Assembly (NCBI GenBank): GCA_018881555.1 | Contig: JACAXG010000130.1 | Span: 804,352-868,351, forward strand | DNA length: 64,000 nt | Origin: Amblyornis subalaris | Lineage: Eukaryota > Chordata > Aves > Passeriformes > Ptilonorhynchidae | Direction of reading: 5' to 3' | In this document: positions 36,210 to 48,700 of the stretch, piece after piece | Layout: every line of letters begins with the position of its first letter | Position numbering within the stretch: position 1 is the stretch's first letter | Program-made: the position numbers and the translations under genes | The notes under the pieces: model-generated | Told to the model about the DNA's origin: nothing | Database searches by the model: none | Seen by the model: only the letters and a program-made list of their open reading frames with translations

Positions 36210-36790
36210 GCTCCCACGATTTGCGCGCTGCGGGGGCCGGCTCGGACCGAGCGCCCTCAGCGGAGGGGCGGCCCCGCCCCCTCGCGCTCGCCCGCCCTTC
36301 CCGCCGCGCCTCCGCCAATCAGTGGCGAGGGGCGGGGCCGCCGCCGGGCGCGGGAAGCCCCGGGCCGCGCTCCCATTGGCCGCGGCTACCGCGCGGCGCC
36401 GCGCTCGCGCGCGCCGCCATCTTAGCGCGGGAGGCGCGCGGGGTTGAGGGGCGGCCGCGCTCGGGGGAGGCGGCGGCGCCGCCATGAGCGCTCCCGGCCG
36501 CGATCCCGCCGCTCCCGATCCCGCCGCTCCCGATCCCGCCGCGCCCGATCCCGCCGCGCCCGATCCCGCCGCGCCCGGCGCCGGCTCCGGCCTCGGCCCG
36601 CTGCTCCACACGCTGGGAGACGCCGCCGCCCCGCCGGGCGAGCTGACGGACGCGCATCTCACCATCGTCAGGTGAGCGCCGGGGGGACGCGCACGCCGCC
36701 CGAGGGGAGCGGACGGCCTGGGGGCTCGGACCGGCGCGGTCGGGCCGGGCATGGGGAGAGAGAGACCCGGGAGGGCGATGGGACCGGGGA
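36210..36790 (+). promoter_or_regulatory. RIF1: RIF1 CpG-island promoter
   Basis: Dense CpG island spanning the RIF1 start. Visible sites: CCAATCA at 36315, an inverted CCAAT box (ATTGG) at 36375-36379, an E2F-type site GCGCGGGAA at 36348-36356, another TTCCCGCC at 36298-36305, and a YY1-type GCCGCCATCTT at 36413-36423. There is no TATA box. This fits a housekeeping, cell-cycle-linked gene. Transcription probably starts near the YY1 site, about 60-70 bp before the ATG. Confidence 0.75.
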
Positions 36791-39700
36791 AGTGCTGCCT
36801 CGGCTGCGGTGAGGGAGGCAGGGCTGGGGGCGGCGTGGCCGCGCGGAGAGACCGCGAGAGACACGCGGGTCTGGGGGGAGGGAGGGAAGGAAGGAAGGAA
36901 GGACCGGGAGGAGGGAGGGAGGAGTGAGGGAAGGAAGGAGAGGAAGAGGAGAAGGAGGGAGGAAGGAGTGTATCTTCACAGGATCTGCGCATCCCTGAGC
37001 CTCCCTCCCCGCTTGCATTTCTTGGGGAGTCATCAGAGGTGAATGAAGGAATGTTGGGAAATAATAACTTTCTTTTAATTAAAAGAAAAAACAACTTGCA
37101 TTTCAGCTTTATGGTTGGAAAGGTGAAGTTTTTGGTTGTGTTCTTCGGGTTTTGGAACGATCGTGCCTTGGTTTCATTGCATTTGTTTCTGGGAGGTGCT
37201 TCTTCAGCATGAGGTTGTACCTTTACGTGCAGCTTCCCAATTTTGTCATGTGCNAAGGCACGATCTCTTCCCGAGTTCCTGCCCTTCAGTTCTTTAGTGA
37301 CTTTTAAAGCTGCAGCTACTCAGATACCAACCAGATTTTACAGGTTTCTAGTCGTAACTGACAGAAAAAAAAGTCCTGATGTAAGCATTAAGCAGCAACA
37401 GGTTCCTCAGGTCGTCTCTGGATGACTGAGCTTGCTACGCTTTGGTTTTTGCCGTGAGAAACGTTTGTTAACGTTTTATGGGATAATTACAGCTTTCCTG
37501 TATGGATGTTCCTCACATATGTGCAAAGTCATCCTTGCTGTCAANCCAGGATTTTCCTGGAGTGGGGAGCCTGCGTTTTGGAACTGCTCATGAGGAATCT
37601 GCNTTTTAAGCCCGTATATCGATTTGTCTAATTTTCAGCAAGTCATTGAAAGTTTGCATGTTAACTTTTAATGTTTCTATAGAAACTAACAAACAAAATT
37701 AAAGCCCTTAGTGTTTTTATAAGCACAAAGGGAGTAATCACTTTTTCCATTGTACTATAACAAAATATTTTACTGCTGAGTCAGACAATGTTACAGTGGC
37801 ATTTTTGCTCTTTAACTTCTTCAGCGTTATGTTTATTTCCTTCAAAGAATATACACTGGTGTGTGCCAGAAATTGAAAGTCGAGTCAGTTACAATGTGTT
37901 TAACCTGGAAATATTGTTTGTTTTCCCTTCTGCTCCTTACAGTCGCTTGAGTGGTGAAGGAGGCAAAGTGTTCACTGCAGATGTCAGAAAACACTTCCCT
38001 CAGCTCTGCAAGGTGTTTAAGGTATGATTTTTCCATTCGTTTTTTTNCACATCAATAAGCAAAGATAGGTNTGGGTTGGCAAGGTCAGTGGGCATTGTAA
38101 GACTCAAATTTAAGTTCATTTATAGAGTCACGGAATTATTAAGCTTGGAAAAGACCTCCAGGATCACGGAGTCTGACCTTTAGTAGGAATGCAGGCTAGT
38201 GACAGAGCAGGAAGGGTTTGTTGGCAAAATAATATCTTCATGTTATGAGGAATTACTNAAAAATAAATGAAATGCAGGGTCCTGGAAATGCTCAGGCAGC
38301 GTCACAAAGTCACATCTAATCTTGCAGCCAGGAAAGATAGTGTGTTATGGCTGCCTTAGAAACACTTTAGAATTCACAATATGCAGTAAATGTCAAGGTT
38401 TNTTAAAGATTAATGTAGAGATTGTTCTTAGCTATTTTTGCCTTCTGTTTTAGAAGTCTAAAAACAATTGGAGAGTCAAGTGGTAGAACATAACATACAT
38501 AGCCAAAGCAAAGAGCTTGGGTTGTTTAGAATTTACTTCAGTAAAGTTGTCTAAATTGCAGAGAGCAAAAATCTCTTCAGNACCTCAAATTGTTCTATTG
38601 ATTTGGTGTGTATGGAATTCAGGAAGGGTTTCCTGCATGGATGCATTTTCATCAAGTGTTTGCTTCTGACAGCTTCCCAGAAGTGTTGCTGTTCAGACAA
38701 TTAAGACAATATTTCTCAGTTGCTTTCTAACCTGAGATTTTGTGGGTTTGTTTTTTTTTTTTTCCAGGCACACATTTCTAGTCCAAACTTAGAGCTCAGT
38801 AATGCAGCATTGCAGTCGTTGGGATTCTGCACTTTTAATTCAAATAACACAGCTGAGTTATCTGGTAAGCAAACAAACCTGTGGGTATAAATATGTACAT
38901 CAGAGTTCTTTCTTTATGCCTTTCTTAGCAGTGTGATCAGTTCATTAATTACATCTTGTACACAAGTATGGTGACATTTTTCATGCTCTTACTCTATTCC
39001 TGTTTTACAACTTCTAGTTTCATTAAATGCTTTGGTAGCAATTACTACAGTAATCCATTGTGTGGAATTAGTGATCAAAAAANGAGATGTTCATGTGGGA
39101 AAAGAGTGAAGAACCTATTTGTAGGATTTGGGTGTGCGTAGTAGTGCTTTTCCATGTTTTCCAGCTTTTACTTGGTGATTCCTGGTTGTTCCATGAAATC
39201 ACAGAGTGNTTTGAGTTGGAAGAGACCTTTAAAGATCACCTAGTCCAGCNCCAAATATTTCAAATTAAACTAATCTAAAGTAATCCAAAATCTTATGACC
39301 TGCATTCCTAGAAAGTGCTTAAATCCCTTTCNCAAAAGGTTTTGTTGCTGAGAAGTTGAGGCTTTGCACCAAGGTAAAACCCCACAGGGTTTTGGTAACA
39401 GGGGAGAGGACATTTTTCCTGTGACTCAGCCATTCTGTTGGAAATTGGTTCTTTTGGTTGTTCTTCTCAACTTTTCAGTGTGTTCTTCTCTCCTATTGTG
39501 CAAAATTTACCCTGATTTCCTGTGAGAACGAGGCATCTGAAATAATGTCTACGTGGTCCCTTTCTTGTTGCTCGTACCTCACTTTTTTTTTTAACCAGTT
39601 GCTAAATTAGAGTCAATTTTGTTACAGAGTGTCAGGCTCCACAAGTACAAAGTCCTGAAAACAATGGAGAGTCAGGGAGGGAGGACAAGCAGCTTATGTG

Positions 39701-42700
39701 TGTACTTTTGATTGGAGGAAAGGAGTCAGTGCGTCCTTACNTTTCTCTGATTGTGAGATCATTTGCCCACAAATTGCAAGCTTGTAATAATTCAGACTCC
39801 ATTAGCCTTGAAGTTTTAAAGAACACATGATTTCTCCATCTGTGTTCCTAGTTTCATGTAAGTCCTATGTTAACNTTATTAACTTTTTATGTAATGAGTT
39901 ACAATTTTACCACCTTTAATAATAAAGCCTCTTGTAGGCTGTAAAATGTATTTATTTGTGTCAATATAGCAGTGAGATTGACCAAAGTGCCGTGAAATTC
40001 ACTTGAAATCCAAGAACTTTTGAATAATTAAATACCTAATCTTTAGCTCTGGTGTATTTAACTAAAGTTGTTTTCTAATTTTATGGGTTAATGGATTCAG
40101 TTGTACTGCATTATTAGNATCTGTATATTAATACGTTTTCAGCTTTTTTTACTACTTTATTTGGACAAAAATCGCCACAAGCTAATGTTTAAGACAATAA
40201 ATCACTGGGACTTGGAGCTGAATGGATCCTTAGCAGTGTTCAGTGAGCAGAATGACCTGGAATGTTATGCACAGGNTGTGAGGGCTGTGTGTTCTGCTTT
40301 TCAGCCACTGAAATCCAGGACCTGCTGTCAGCAGTGAACAGTGTTGCTGTAAAATCCTCAGACAAAAACACTCGCACTCGGGCACTTTGGGTCATCTCTA
40401 AGCAGGCATTTCCTCCAGAAATTGTTAAAAAGGAGGTGAGTTTCTTCCCTTTTCTTTTTGGTGGCCTCATTTCCTAGGGAGAGGAGGCTTGTGCAAACTC
40501 TTGGTCACTCTCCACTCGGTAGCTTTTGAATATGAAGGTTATTTCCCATCAAATCTGGCAGCCAAGTATCAGTTCCTGGAAAACTTGAGCCAGAATTTAT
40601 TGCTTCCCTTGAGGGGGAAGCTGCAACGTGAGAAACAGCACAGGGGAGAAATGTTGTGAATGCTCCAGTTTGGCCAGAGCTCTGACCTTAAAATGAGAGC
40701 TGGAAAATGAAATTTCGTAATTCCAGCTCCTCGTGGAATTTTTTGTATCTAGGTGCTCACTCTGTTCTCTTGCCTCCTCAGGTGTCCAATATTATTTCTA
40801 CCCTGGAAACAATCCTGACTAAAGGAGAAGTACAATCTGTTGTGGTTGAATATGAAGCACTTAATGTTATTATACGGTGGGTGCACTGCAANATCCACTT
40901 GTTAATTGAATGGATCCTTAATTTGAGGGGGAAAATCTTCATACAAAACCTTAGTGGCACTAAATAGACTAAAGAAAAATTTGGAATGCTCTTNAAAATG
41001 GTTTAATATGTTAAGGACTGTTTTCCTACGGTGTTGTCCTGGTTTTGACTGGGATAGAGGTAATTNNTGGTGCAGTGCTGTGGTTTGGATTTGGGATGAG
41101 AATAATGTTGATAACACAGNGGTGTTTTAGTTGTTGCTGAGCAGTGTTTGCACTAAGTCAAGGACTTCTCACCCCACCCCACCAGTGGGGACANAAGAAG
41201 CTGGAAGGGGACACAGCTGGGACAGCTGATCCCAGCTGACCACGGGGATATTCCACAGAATATGGCACCATGCCCAGAAANAAACTGGGGAACTGCTGGC
41301 CAGTGGGTGGGAGCAGTTGCACTTTGCATCACTTGTTCTGTGTATTGTTACAATTGCAAAGATTAATGGGAATAATGNCTATGCTGATGCAGAAATTAGA
41401 CAATATTCCGATGAAAACCTTGCCTTCATTTTTAATGGCTTTTTAGGAATTATTTCCAAAGTCTCCCTTGTGCTTCACAAGTCATATTCTTACATTTGTT
41501 TTCAGAACCTGCCTGGTTGAGAAATTCTCTGCCATTATTTGGGGTTTTGTTTAAACATGTCCCCTTGGTGCTTTACACATTTTACTGCAATGTTTCTCAT
41601 AACACTGCTGAGATTCCTGTTTTAATTCCAAAGGTGACTTTTTAAGACCATCACTGAGCATGTTGTTTTGGTCAGCAGAATTAGAATATTCAAATTTTAT
41701 CTATGTAAATAAGTTGAGCTTGTATCTTTACTCTTATTTAAGTATTCTTTTAAACTTTTGGCATCTGGTTTGAACTACAAATCCATTTTAAAGTGAAGTA
41801 GTTCTTTTAAACAGTGCTTGTCCTCTGGCTTGAATAAAATGACTTGAAAGGCAGCAGCTTTCCTTAGTACAGCAAACTCTTTGTGAACTGTAGGGATGGG
41901 GGTTTCACTTTCCTGGGTCACAGAGGATACTGGACAAAATTCCAGGATTTCTAGAGACAGGCTAGTTTGAATNTATGCCAGGTGTTCCCATTTCTGCAGG
42001 TTTTGTTGGCGTGTGTGGGATNGTGTAAACATGTGGAATTGTTTGTTATGCTGTGCTCTAACAGCTCAGGAACAGGAGGATAAATGAAGAACTCTTGACT
42101 AGGCCAGTGTAGGTGGAGTCTGTGCAAACCTGGCTTGAGTTTTTCCCAAAAGATGGTGTGAGTTGTTCCAGCAGCACATGTGGGAGCTGTCTGGGCTGCT
42201 GGGAACACCCGGGGATGGTTCATGTGCAGACTTTCCTTGGGCACTGATGCATTCCTGTCAGGCTCTCAGCTCCTTTGCCCAAATTATTGTGATAAAACAG
42301 AAAGGACAACTGTAAATGTCAGTCTGCTTACCTGAAATAACACTTGAGCTTTGCACTTTTAATAAAATGTCAAAATACAATTGCTTAAAAATATTTTAAA
42401 AGTTTAGAATGTTTTCCTATAAATCACAGGTTGAATTTGAGCGTTTATTGATGATCTGATGAGTGCCTGAGCAGTCTGTTGGAGACGTGTAATCCCTATA
42501 TATGGTTTGGGGTTTTTTTTTGGCTACAGCTTAATGGAGCAAACTCCAGCCCAGATGGGAGAAGAGGCTGTGAGGTGGGCAAAGCTGATCATTCCTCTGG
42601 TTGTCCACTCAGCTCACAAAGTGCAGTTAAGAGGTGCCACTGCCCTGGAGATGGGAATGCCACTGCTCCTGCAGAAGCAGCAGGAAGTGGCAGCTGTCAC

Positions 42701-45700
42701 CGAGCACCTGATGACCACAGTAAGTGGGAACTGAGGGGATGTTGGTTGTTGGCATTAATTTGATCGACTGTGCATTGACAGCAACTTCTCCATGACAGTG
42801 GGTTTAATGGAAAAATGAATGTTACAGTATTACAGTAAATGTAGGACCACTGCAAAAAGGTGGTACCTGTGTGCCCAGCAACAAAGGGGATGGGAGACAG
42901 AGTCTGGAGGTCTGAGAGTGGAGATGGAGGCAAGAAAGCATCAGATNCTCAGCATTTTCCATGTCTATTAAGAGCCCCACCCTATTCAGCAGCAGCCCCT
43001 TGGTGGTTTTGATGCAGCTTTTCATGTTCCACTTCAGTTCCAGAACTATGGATTTATTTGGCTTATTTATTTTGCTTTATTTCCTGCTGAAGTAAAAGGA
43101 TGTTTACCAAAAAACCGAAACAAAGTGGTGTTTAGGCTCAGAGTGTGTTTTGACTTAAGAATTAGAGGGAATGCAAGTATTTAAGGAAATCGATTTTGNT
43201 TTGTTGGTTGTCACTGTCAGAGTAACAACCATAAATTTCAACTAAAAAGATAATCAGGTGGTAGCAAATGCTCTGTGGTACAGAATGAAATCCTGATGTA
43301 GAAACAGCATAGTTCCACGTTGGTTGTGTCTCCAGACATTGGTATGAGTGTGTAGTTTTTAGAATATCTTAANTATATTTCTTGTAGAAATTCTGTTTCT
43401 TTCTCTCTGCAGAAATTAATTTCTGAACTTCAGAAGTTGTTTTCTACGAAAAACGAGACCTTCGTGTTAAAACTGTGGCCTCTGTTTGTCAGATTGCTTG
43501 GAAAGGTAAGCAGAAAGGCAGTCAGTTTTACAAACCTTCAGAAAAGGAGTTCTTAGCAGAATAAACGTCTTAATTCTGAATTTCTTCATCCTCAGACTCT
43601 GCACCGTAGTGGGAGCTTCATCAACTCCCTGCTGCAGCTGGAGGAGCTGGGATTCCGGAGTGGCTCCCCAGTGGTGAAGAAAATTGCCTTCATTGCATGG
43701 AAGAGTCTCATAGATAATTTTGCTCTAAATCCAGGTAGGTTAAAAAATAAAAATTAACCTGATTTGTTGTGTCTACTGTCACCTTACACAACTGGNAAAA
43801 AATATTGTATTAGTGGTCAATGCCCTGGTAGATACCACTATATATACACGTAATGTTGGTGTGTACAGATACATTGTGTGTATATACATAGCTAAAATTC
43901 AAGTTTTTGGGTTTCTTTGTGTTTTTTTCATGTTTTGTTTTCTTTTTAANGTAAAGTGATAGTTTGATTATTTGTTCTATCTCAATTTTTCTGCTAGGAA
44001 TAGAATAAAATTATTAAACTGTGTTTTGTAATGTTTTAATTGATCCAAACAACAATGAAGTAGAGAATAAAACATTCTCTGTGTGGATTAACTAGGGAAG
44101 GACAATGCTTCAGGGTTCCAGAGGTGTTAAAAAAAGTTGCTTTAAAGGTGTAACCTAGACTTGGACAAGTTTTTAGTCTAGCCTGTGTCAAAACACAGTA
44201 TTTTACACCTTGATGGTGCTCTGTGTTCTGAAGAGAAAGCTCAGTGTTTAATTTTCCTTTTCCTGGGGCAGATAGGACCTAACACAGCAAGGAAGAGNGA
44301 ATTTCTTNCTGTTNANCACAGAATCCCANAATGGGTCAGGTTGGGCCATCTGGTCCAACCTCCCTGCTCAAGCAGGATCATGTTGGAATTCAAAAAATTT
44401 CTTTTCAGTCGTGGTATTGAAAAGAAATCCTTGCTTCTTCCAGAGTTGTTCTAGACAATAATTAGAGCAGTAAGATAGTCTGAAAATTGGTGCATTTACT
44501 ATGTGTTTTGAAATTCAATTCATGGTAATCTGCAGAATTAAAATAAATATATTAGGAAAAAGCATAATGGTTTAATCTCATTTTGCTGTCTTGCGATGTA
44601 ATTATTTGTATTGCTTAAAATCCTCCTCTTTGGTTTTTCCAGACATATTGTGCAGTGCTAAAAGGCTGAAACTGCTGATGCAGCCCCTGAGCTCCATCCA
44701 CGTGAGAACAGAGGCTCTGGCACTGACCAANCTGGAGGTGTGGTGGTATTTGCTCATGAGACTGGGGCCTCACCTGCCCTCCAACTTCGAGCAGGTACCA
44801 CAGCTAACAGCCCTGCTCCCTTAGCCTGGGCTGAGGCTGTGCAGCTCAGACCCCTCTTGGTTCCTGGAACATTCCCTGCTTCATCCTTCTCTGCTTTGTT
44901 ACTGAAAGAAAACTGCCCCAAGGAACCTAATTGGACTTGGGTGTGTCTTGCAGAAGGAATTCTTGGGACTGGATGGGCCCGTGGAACTTAGCATGTGATC
45001 CAACTGTATTGTATCCAACAGGAGTCTTGGTTTAATTAGACATTTCTAACTCATTATAAACACCCAGAAACTCTGAAACACTGATTTGTGACNAACAGAC
45101 AGCCCAATCTATGTGATATTTGTATTATATGGTTTATGACCTGCATGTGTTGTAGCTGTTTTCCCTGAGGTGTGATCCCTTTGCAGGTTTGTGTCCCATT
45201 AATCCAGAGTACTCTGAGTCTGGATCCTGCTGCTGCAGTCCCAGGAACTCCCTCACGGCTGCCAAACAACCCCAGCTTGGGCTCAGCAACCCCTGGGCAG
45301 AAGTCAGGTATGGAAATATCAGCTGCTTCCAGCTACATTTTAGATGCATCTGTGCTGTTTGAAAAAATTGTGCCAATCACAGTGTGAGGACCAGTTTTAA
45401 AATCCTGAATTGTGTTCTCTGTTGCAAGGGAGCTTTGGATTGAACCTTAGTTGTTATATATTCATATATGTGCTATTGATATGTGCCCTTCTATTTCTGT
45501 AGCATTTTTAGTTTCTGCCTGAATAGTGTGGATTCATGGAATGGTTTGGGTTGGAGGGACCTTTCCACTATCCCAGGGTGCTCCAAGCTCCATCCAGCCT
45601 GGCCTTGGACACTTCCAGGGATGGGGCCACAGCTTCTCTGAGCAACCTGTGCCAGGGCCTCCCCACCCTCACAGGGAAGGATTCCCTCCCAATATCCAAT

Positions 45701-48700
45701 CTAAATACCAGTGGTCATGATACATCCATAATTTTGGTGCTTTAAATACATGTGGAACCACATCTGCTTGAGCTTTACATCTAAATATCTGATAAAGAAC
45801 TCTTGCTTTTCCTTCACTGTATGGAAGCCTGGCAGTGATGGCTTGTGTCATTCTAGACTGCTGTAATTGGGATCCTCAGGTATGTCCTGGATGTGTAGAA
45901 TTCCCTGTGTTCCCTTAAAAAAGTCCACCTTAGTCCTGTGAGATCCCAGCTGAGCTTGGTCAAAGTGCTTTGCACGAGGCCTCTTAAACTTGTGTTCCGT
46001 GTGAAAGTTCCCAGTGGAAACTGTTTTATAGGAGCAGAATTACTGTACAACAAGTGTTTAGTGAGTGTGTAACCACAACTTCCATGGAGGCTTGGAAATA
46101 AAGTTTGATGTCCCAGAGTTGGCAACTTTGGGCAGATGTTTATACTTGGAAAACACATGGATATGGATGCGATGCAAACCCCACTTACCTGAGGGTGTGC
46201 TGGCTATCTGCCTCCTAGAGATCCCTTTCAGCCAACACTATTCCATGATTTGTCCTTTTCCTAGGAGATTCGGGTCTGTGGGACCTTTGGAATGTGAGCC
46301 AGTGTGACTTCTCTCCCTCCCTCAGGTCCTTACCCGTTTGTGAGCCCAGCCACGCCGAGGATGAACCTGAACACCAGTCCTGCGGGAGTGCTGGTGTTCC
46401 CTTCCATCCAGCTCCTGGGCATTGAAATGCTGCTCCACTTCTTCATGGGACCAGAAGTTGTAGATTTTGCTAAGCAAAACAAACTTGTGCTTAGTTTAGG
46501 TATATAAGTTACATTTTTTTTTTTTTAAGTATATTTGCATAATCTCAAATTGTCACTTTTATTGAAGATGTCTTTTGGAATTAATTGCTTTAAACATTTA
46601 AAACTTCAGTTGTCATCTTTAAGATCAGAAGTTGTTTTTATGTTAAATGCTGTAAGTACACATACACTTGATTATTTTTAAGGCTTACCTTACCAGTAAA
46701 CTGCAAAATAACAGGTTTATGGAACATGTGTTTTTGTTCTTGTAGAGCCTCTCCAGTACCCACTGATCAGTAGCCCTTCTTTTTTTTGTAAGCATGCCAG
46801 CACACTCATCAATGCTGTTCAGGATGGCTTTATTGCAATTGGAAAAGAAGTTCCTGGTAAGAATTTAGTGATGAAACTGGATTATTGTCTGGAAAATCAA
46901 GGGGGCAAGGGGAACATAAGAAATAACCACNTGGTGTAATATCCTGATGTTACATTAAATAGGACTGGTCTGATTTGCATCGAAAACTTGAGTCAGTTTT
47001 GGCTTAAATCAAAACCTGTCCTTNAACACAATTTGTATTTTAGCTGCANTTTTGTTTAATACTTTTATTGCCAAGTGAATAAAACCATGATGTTCTCTTG
47101 TAGATTGTATGCTGAATGTTATCTGGAAGGACATAAATGGATATGTAAAAACAGCAATTGAATCAGGTAAAAAGTGGAACTTTCTTTAATTTGTCACTGC
47201 TCACCAGTTAGAGATTAAGACTAGACCATAAACTGTTATTGTTTCGTTGCTGGTGAACCTTGGGTTTAGTCTGAATCAATAGTTCTGTTTTGGGGTGTTT
47301 TTTGAAGCAATTTCAAAAGAAAAACAACCCCACCTTAAATCTTTAGTGTTGAGGAATGGAGACATTCAATGTATTACTCAAATTAGTGTAGTTTTTTTAC
47401 TGTGGTGCCTTTTATTTTCTTCAATAAAATGCTGGTCCATAGTAAACTATAGAATAAAAGTTATTTCCTGTTTAAAAATGTCCATTATGCTGTAAAGGCT
47501 TTGAAAGTCCAGAATATTCTTGATAATGAAATCTTTCATATTGAATGCTCTAACTGGAAAGCATAAGAGAAATGAAGAGCATTCCTTGGATGGATGCAAA
47601 ATTCCACAACTTCTTGCAGTGAAAGTTTGTGTAACCACTGCTTTGTTCTGCCCTAACTGGAAATGCTCTTTATTCCAGGAAATAAGAAAGAAAAGCAAGG
47701 GTCAGAAATACTGACTCTGTTACTCCAGGCCTTAAAAAACACTGTGAGATCAAATTCTCTTCCTGTGCAGAAAATACTGGTAAGTTTTTCCTTTCTTGAA
47801 AAGCTTTTTTCAGATTATCAGCAGAATTGACAACCTTCTGCTTCAAAAGACANTTTGAAGACCTTCTTGGTGGAATTTTTTTTTTGTTTTTTTTATTGAA
47901 TTGTTTTAATTTTTCTTTTATTTGTGGAGTTGCTTAAAATACTTGAACCCTCAGGAAAATATATTTACATGTATTTTTTTTCTTTTCCCCTCCTCAGTCC
48001 CTCATTGATATCACTGTCAAGGAGTTGCCTCCAAAAGTATTGGGATCACCAGCTTATCAGGTTGCTGATATGGATCTTTTAAATGTAAGTCTGACTTCAT
48101 TCCAGCANTTTATTTATGCTGAAAGGTATTAGGAAGTCATGTTATTTCATGTTCCAGAATGCAGACTTTGTTTCCAGGCCTCACTTCTGAGGAGTAATTG
48201 ATCTGTCTCTAATTGATCTGTTCTCCTGAACCCTGAAATTACTGCAGAAAAAAGGGGTGATATGTATTAGTGAATTTCATGTTCTGTGTCCTGCATCTGA
48301 AGGGAGGAACAAATAAAAAAATACTTGGAAAATAATCACAAAAATAACCAGTGAGAAAAGGTGGAAATGAGGCTGGTTTTTTGGGATTTTTGTTTGGAGA
48401 GGAGCAGACNGAGCAGGAAGGAGTGTGCTACCAGTTGGACTTTGCTGCAGCCTGGAAATGAGCAGGAAATTCCAGGATTTAGCTGCAGCTTTAGGTTTCC
48501 AGCTTTCCCTCTCGTTTTTATTTTGAAGTGCTAGAATTGACAATTCTTTTAATAATTGTACCTTTCTGGCTCAGAGTTAAACACAATCTATAGATACTTG
48601 TGTAGGTGAGGCAGCCATTTCATTTAATCAATGCTGTTTTGACCTCTTAAATTTCTCTTCCAAGGGAACACCAGCTTTGTTCTTAATCCAGCTGCCTTTC

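Noticed and set aside
36201..37094. 297-residue minus-strand frame over the RIF1 promoter
   Set aside because: It is the antisense of a CpG island and the DPAAP array, rich in Pro, Ala, Arg and Ser, with no known domain. A divergent gene is not supported.
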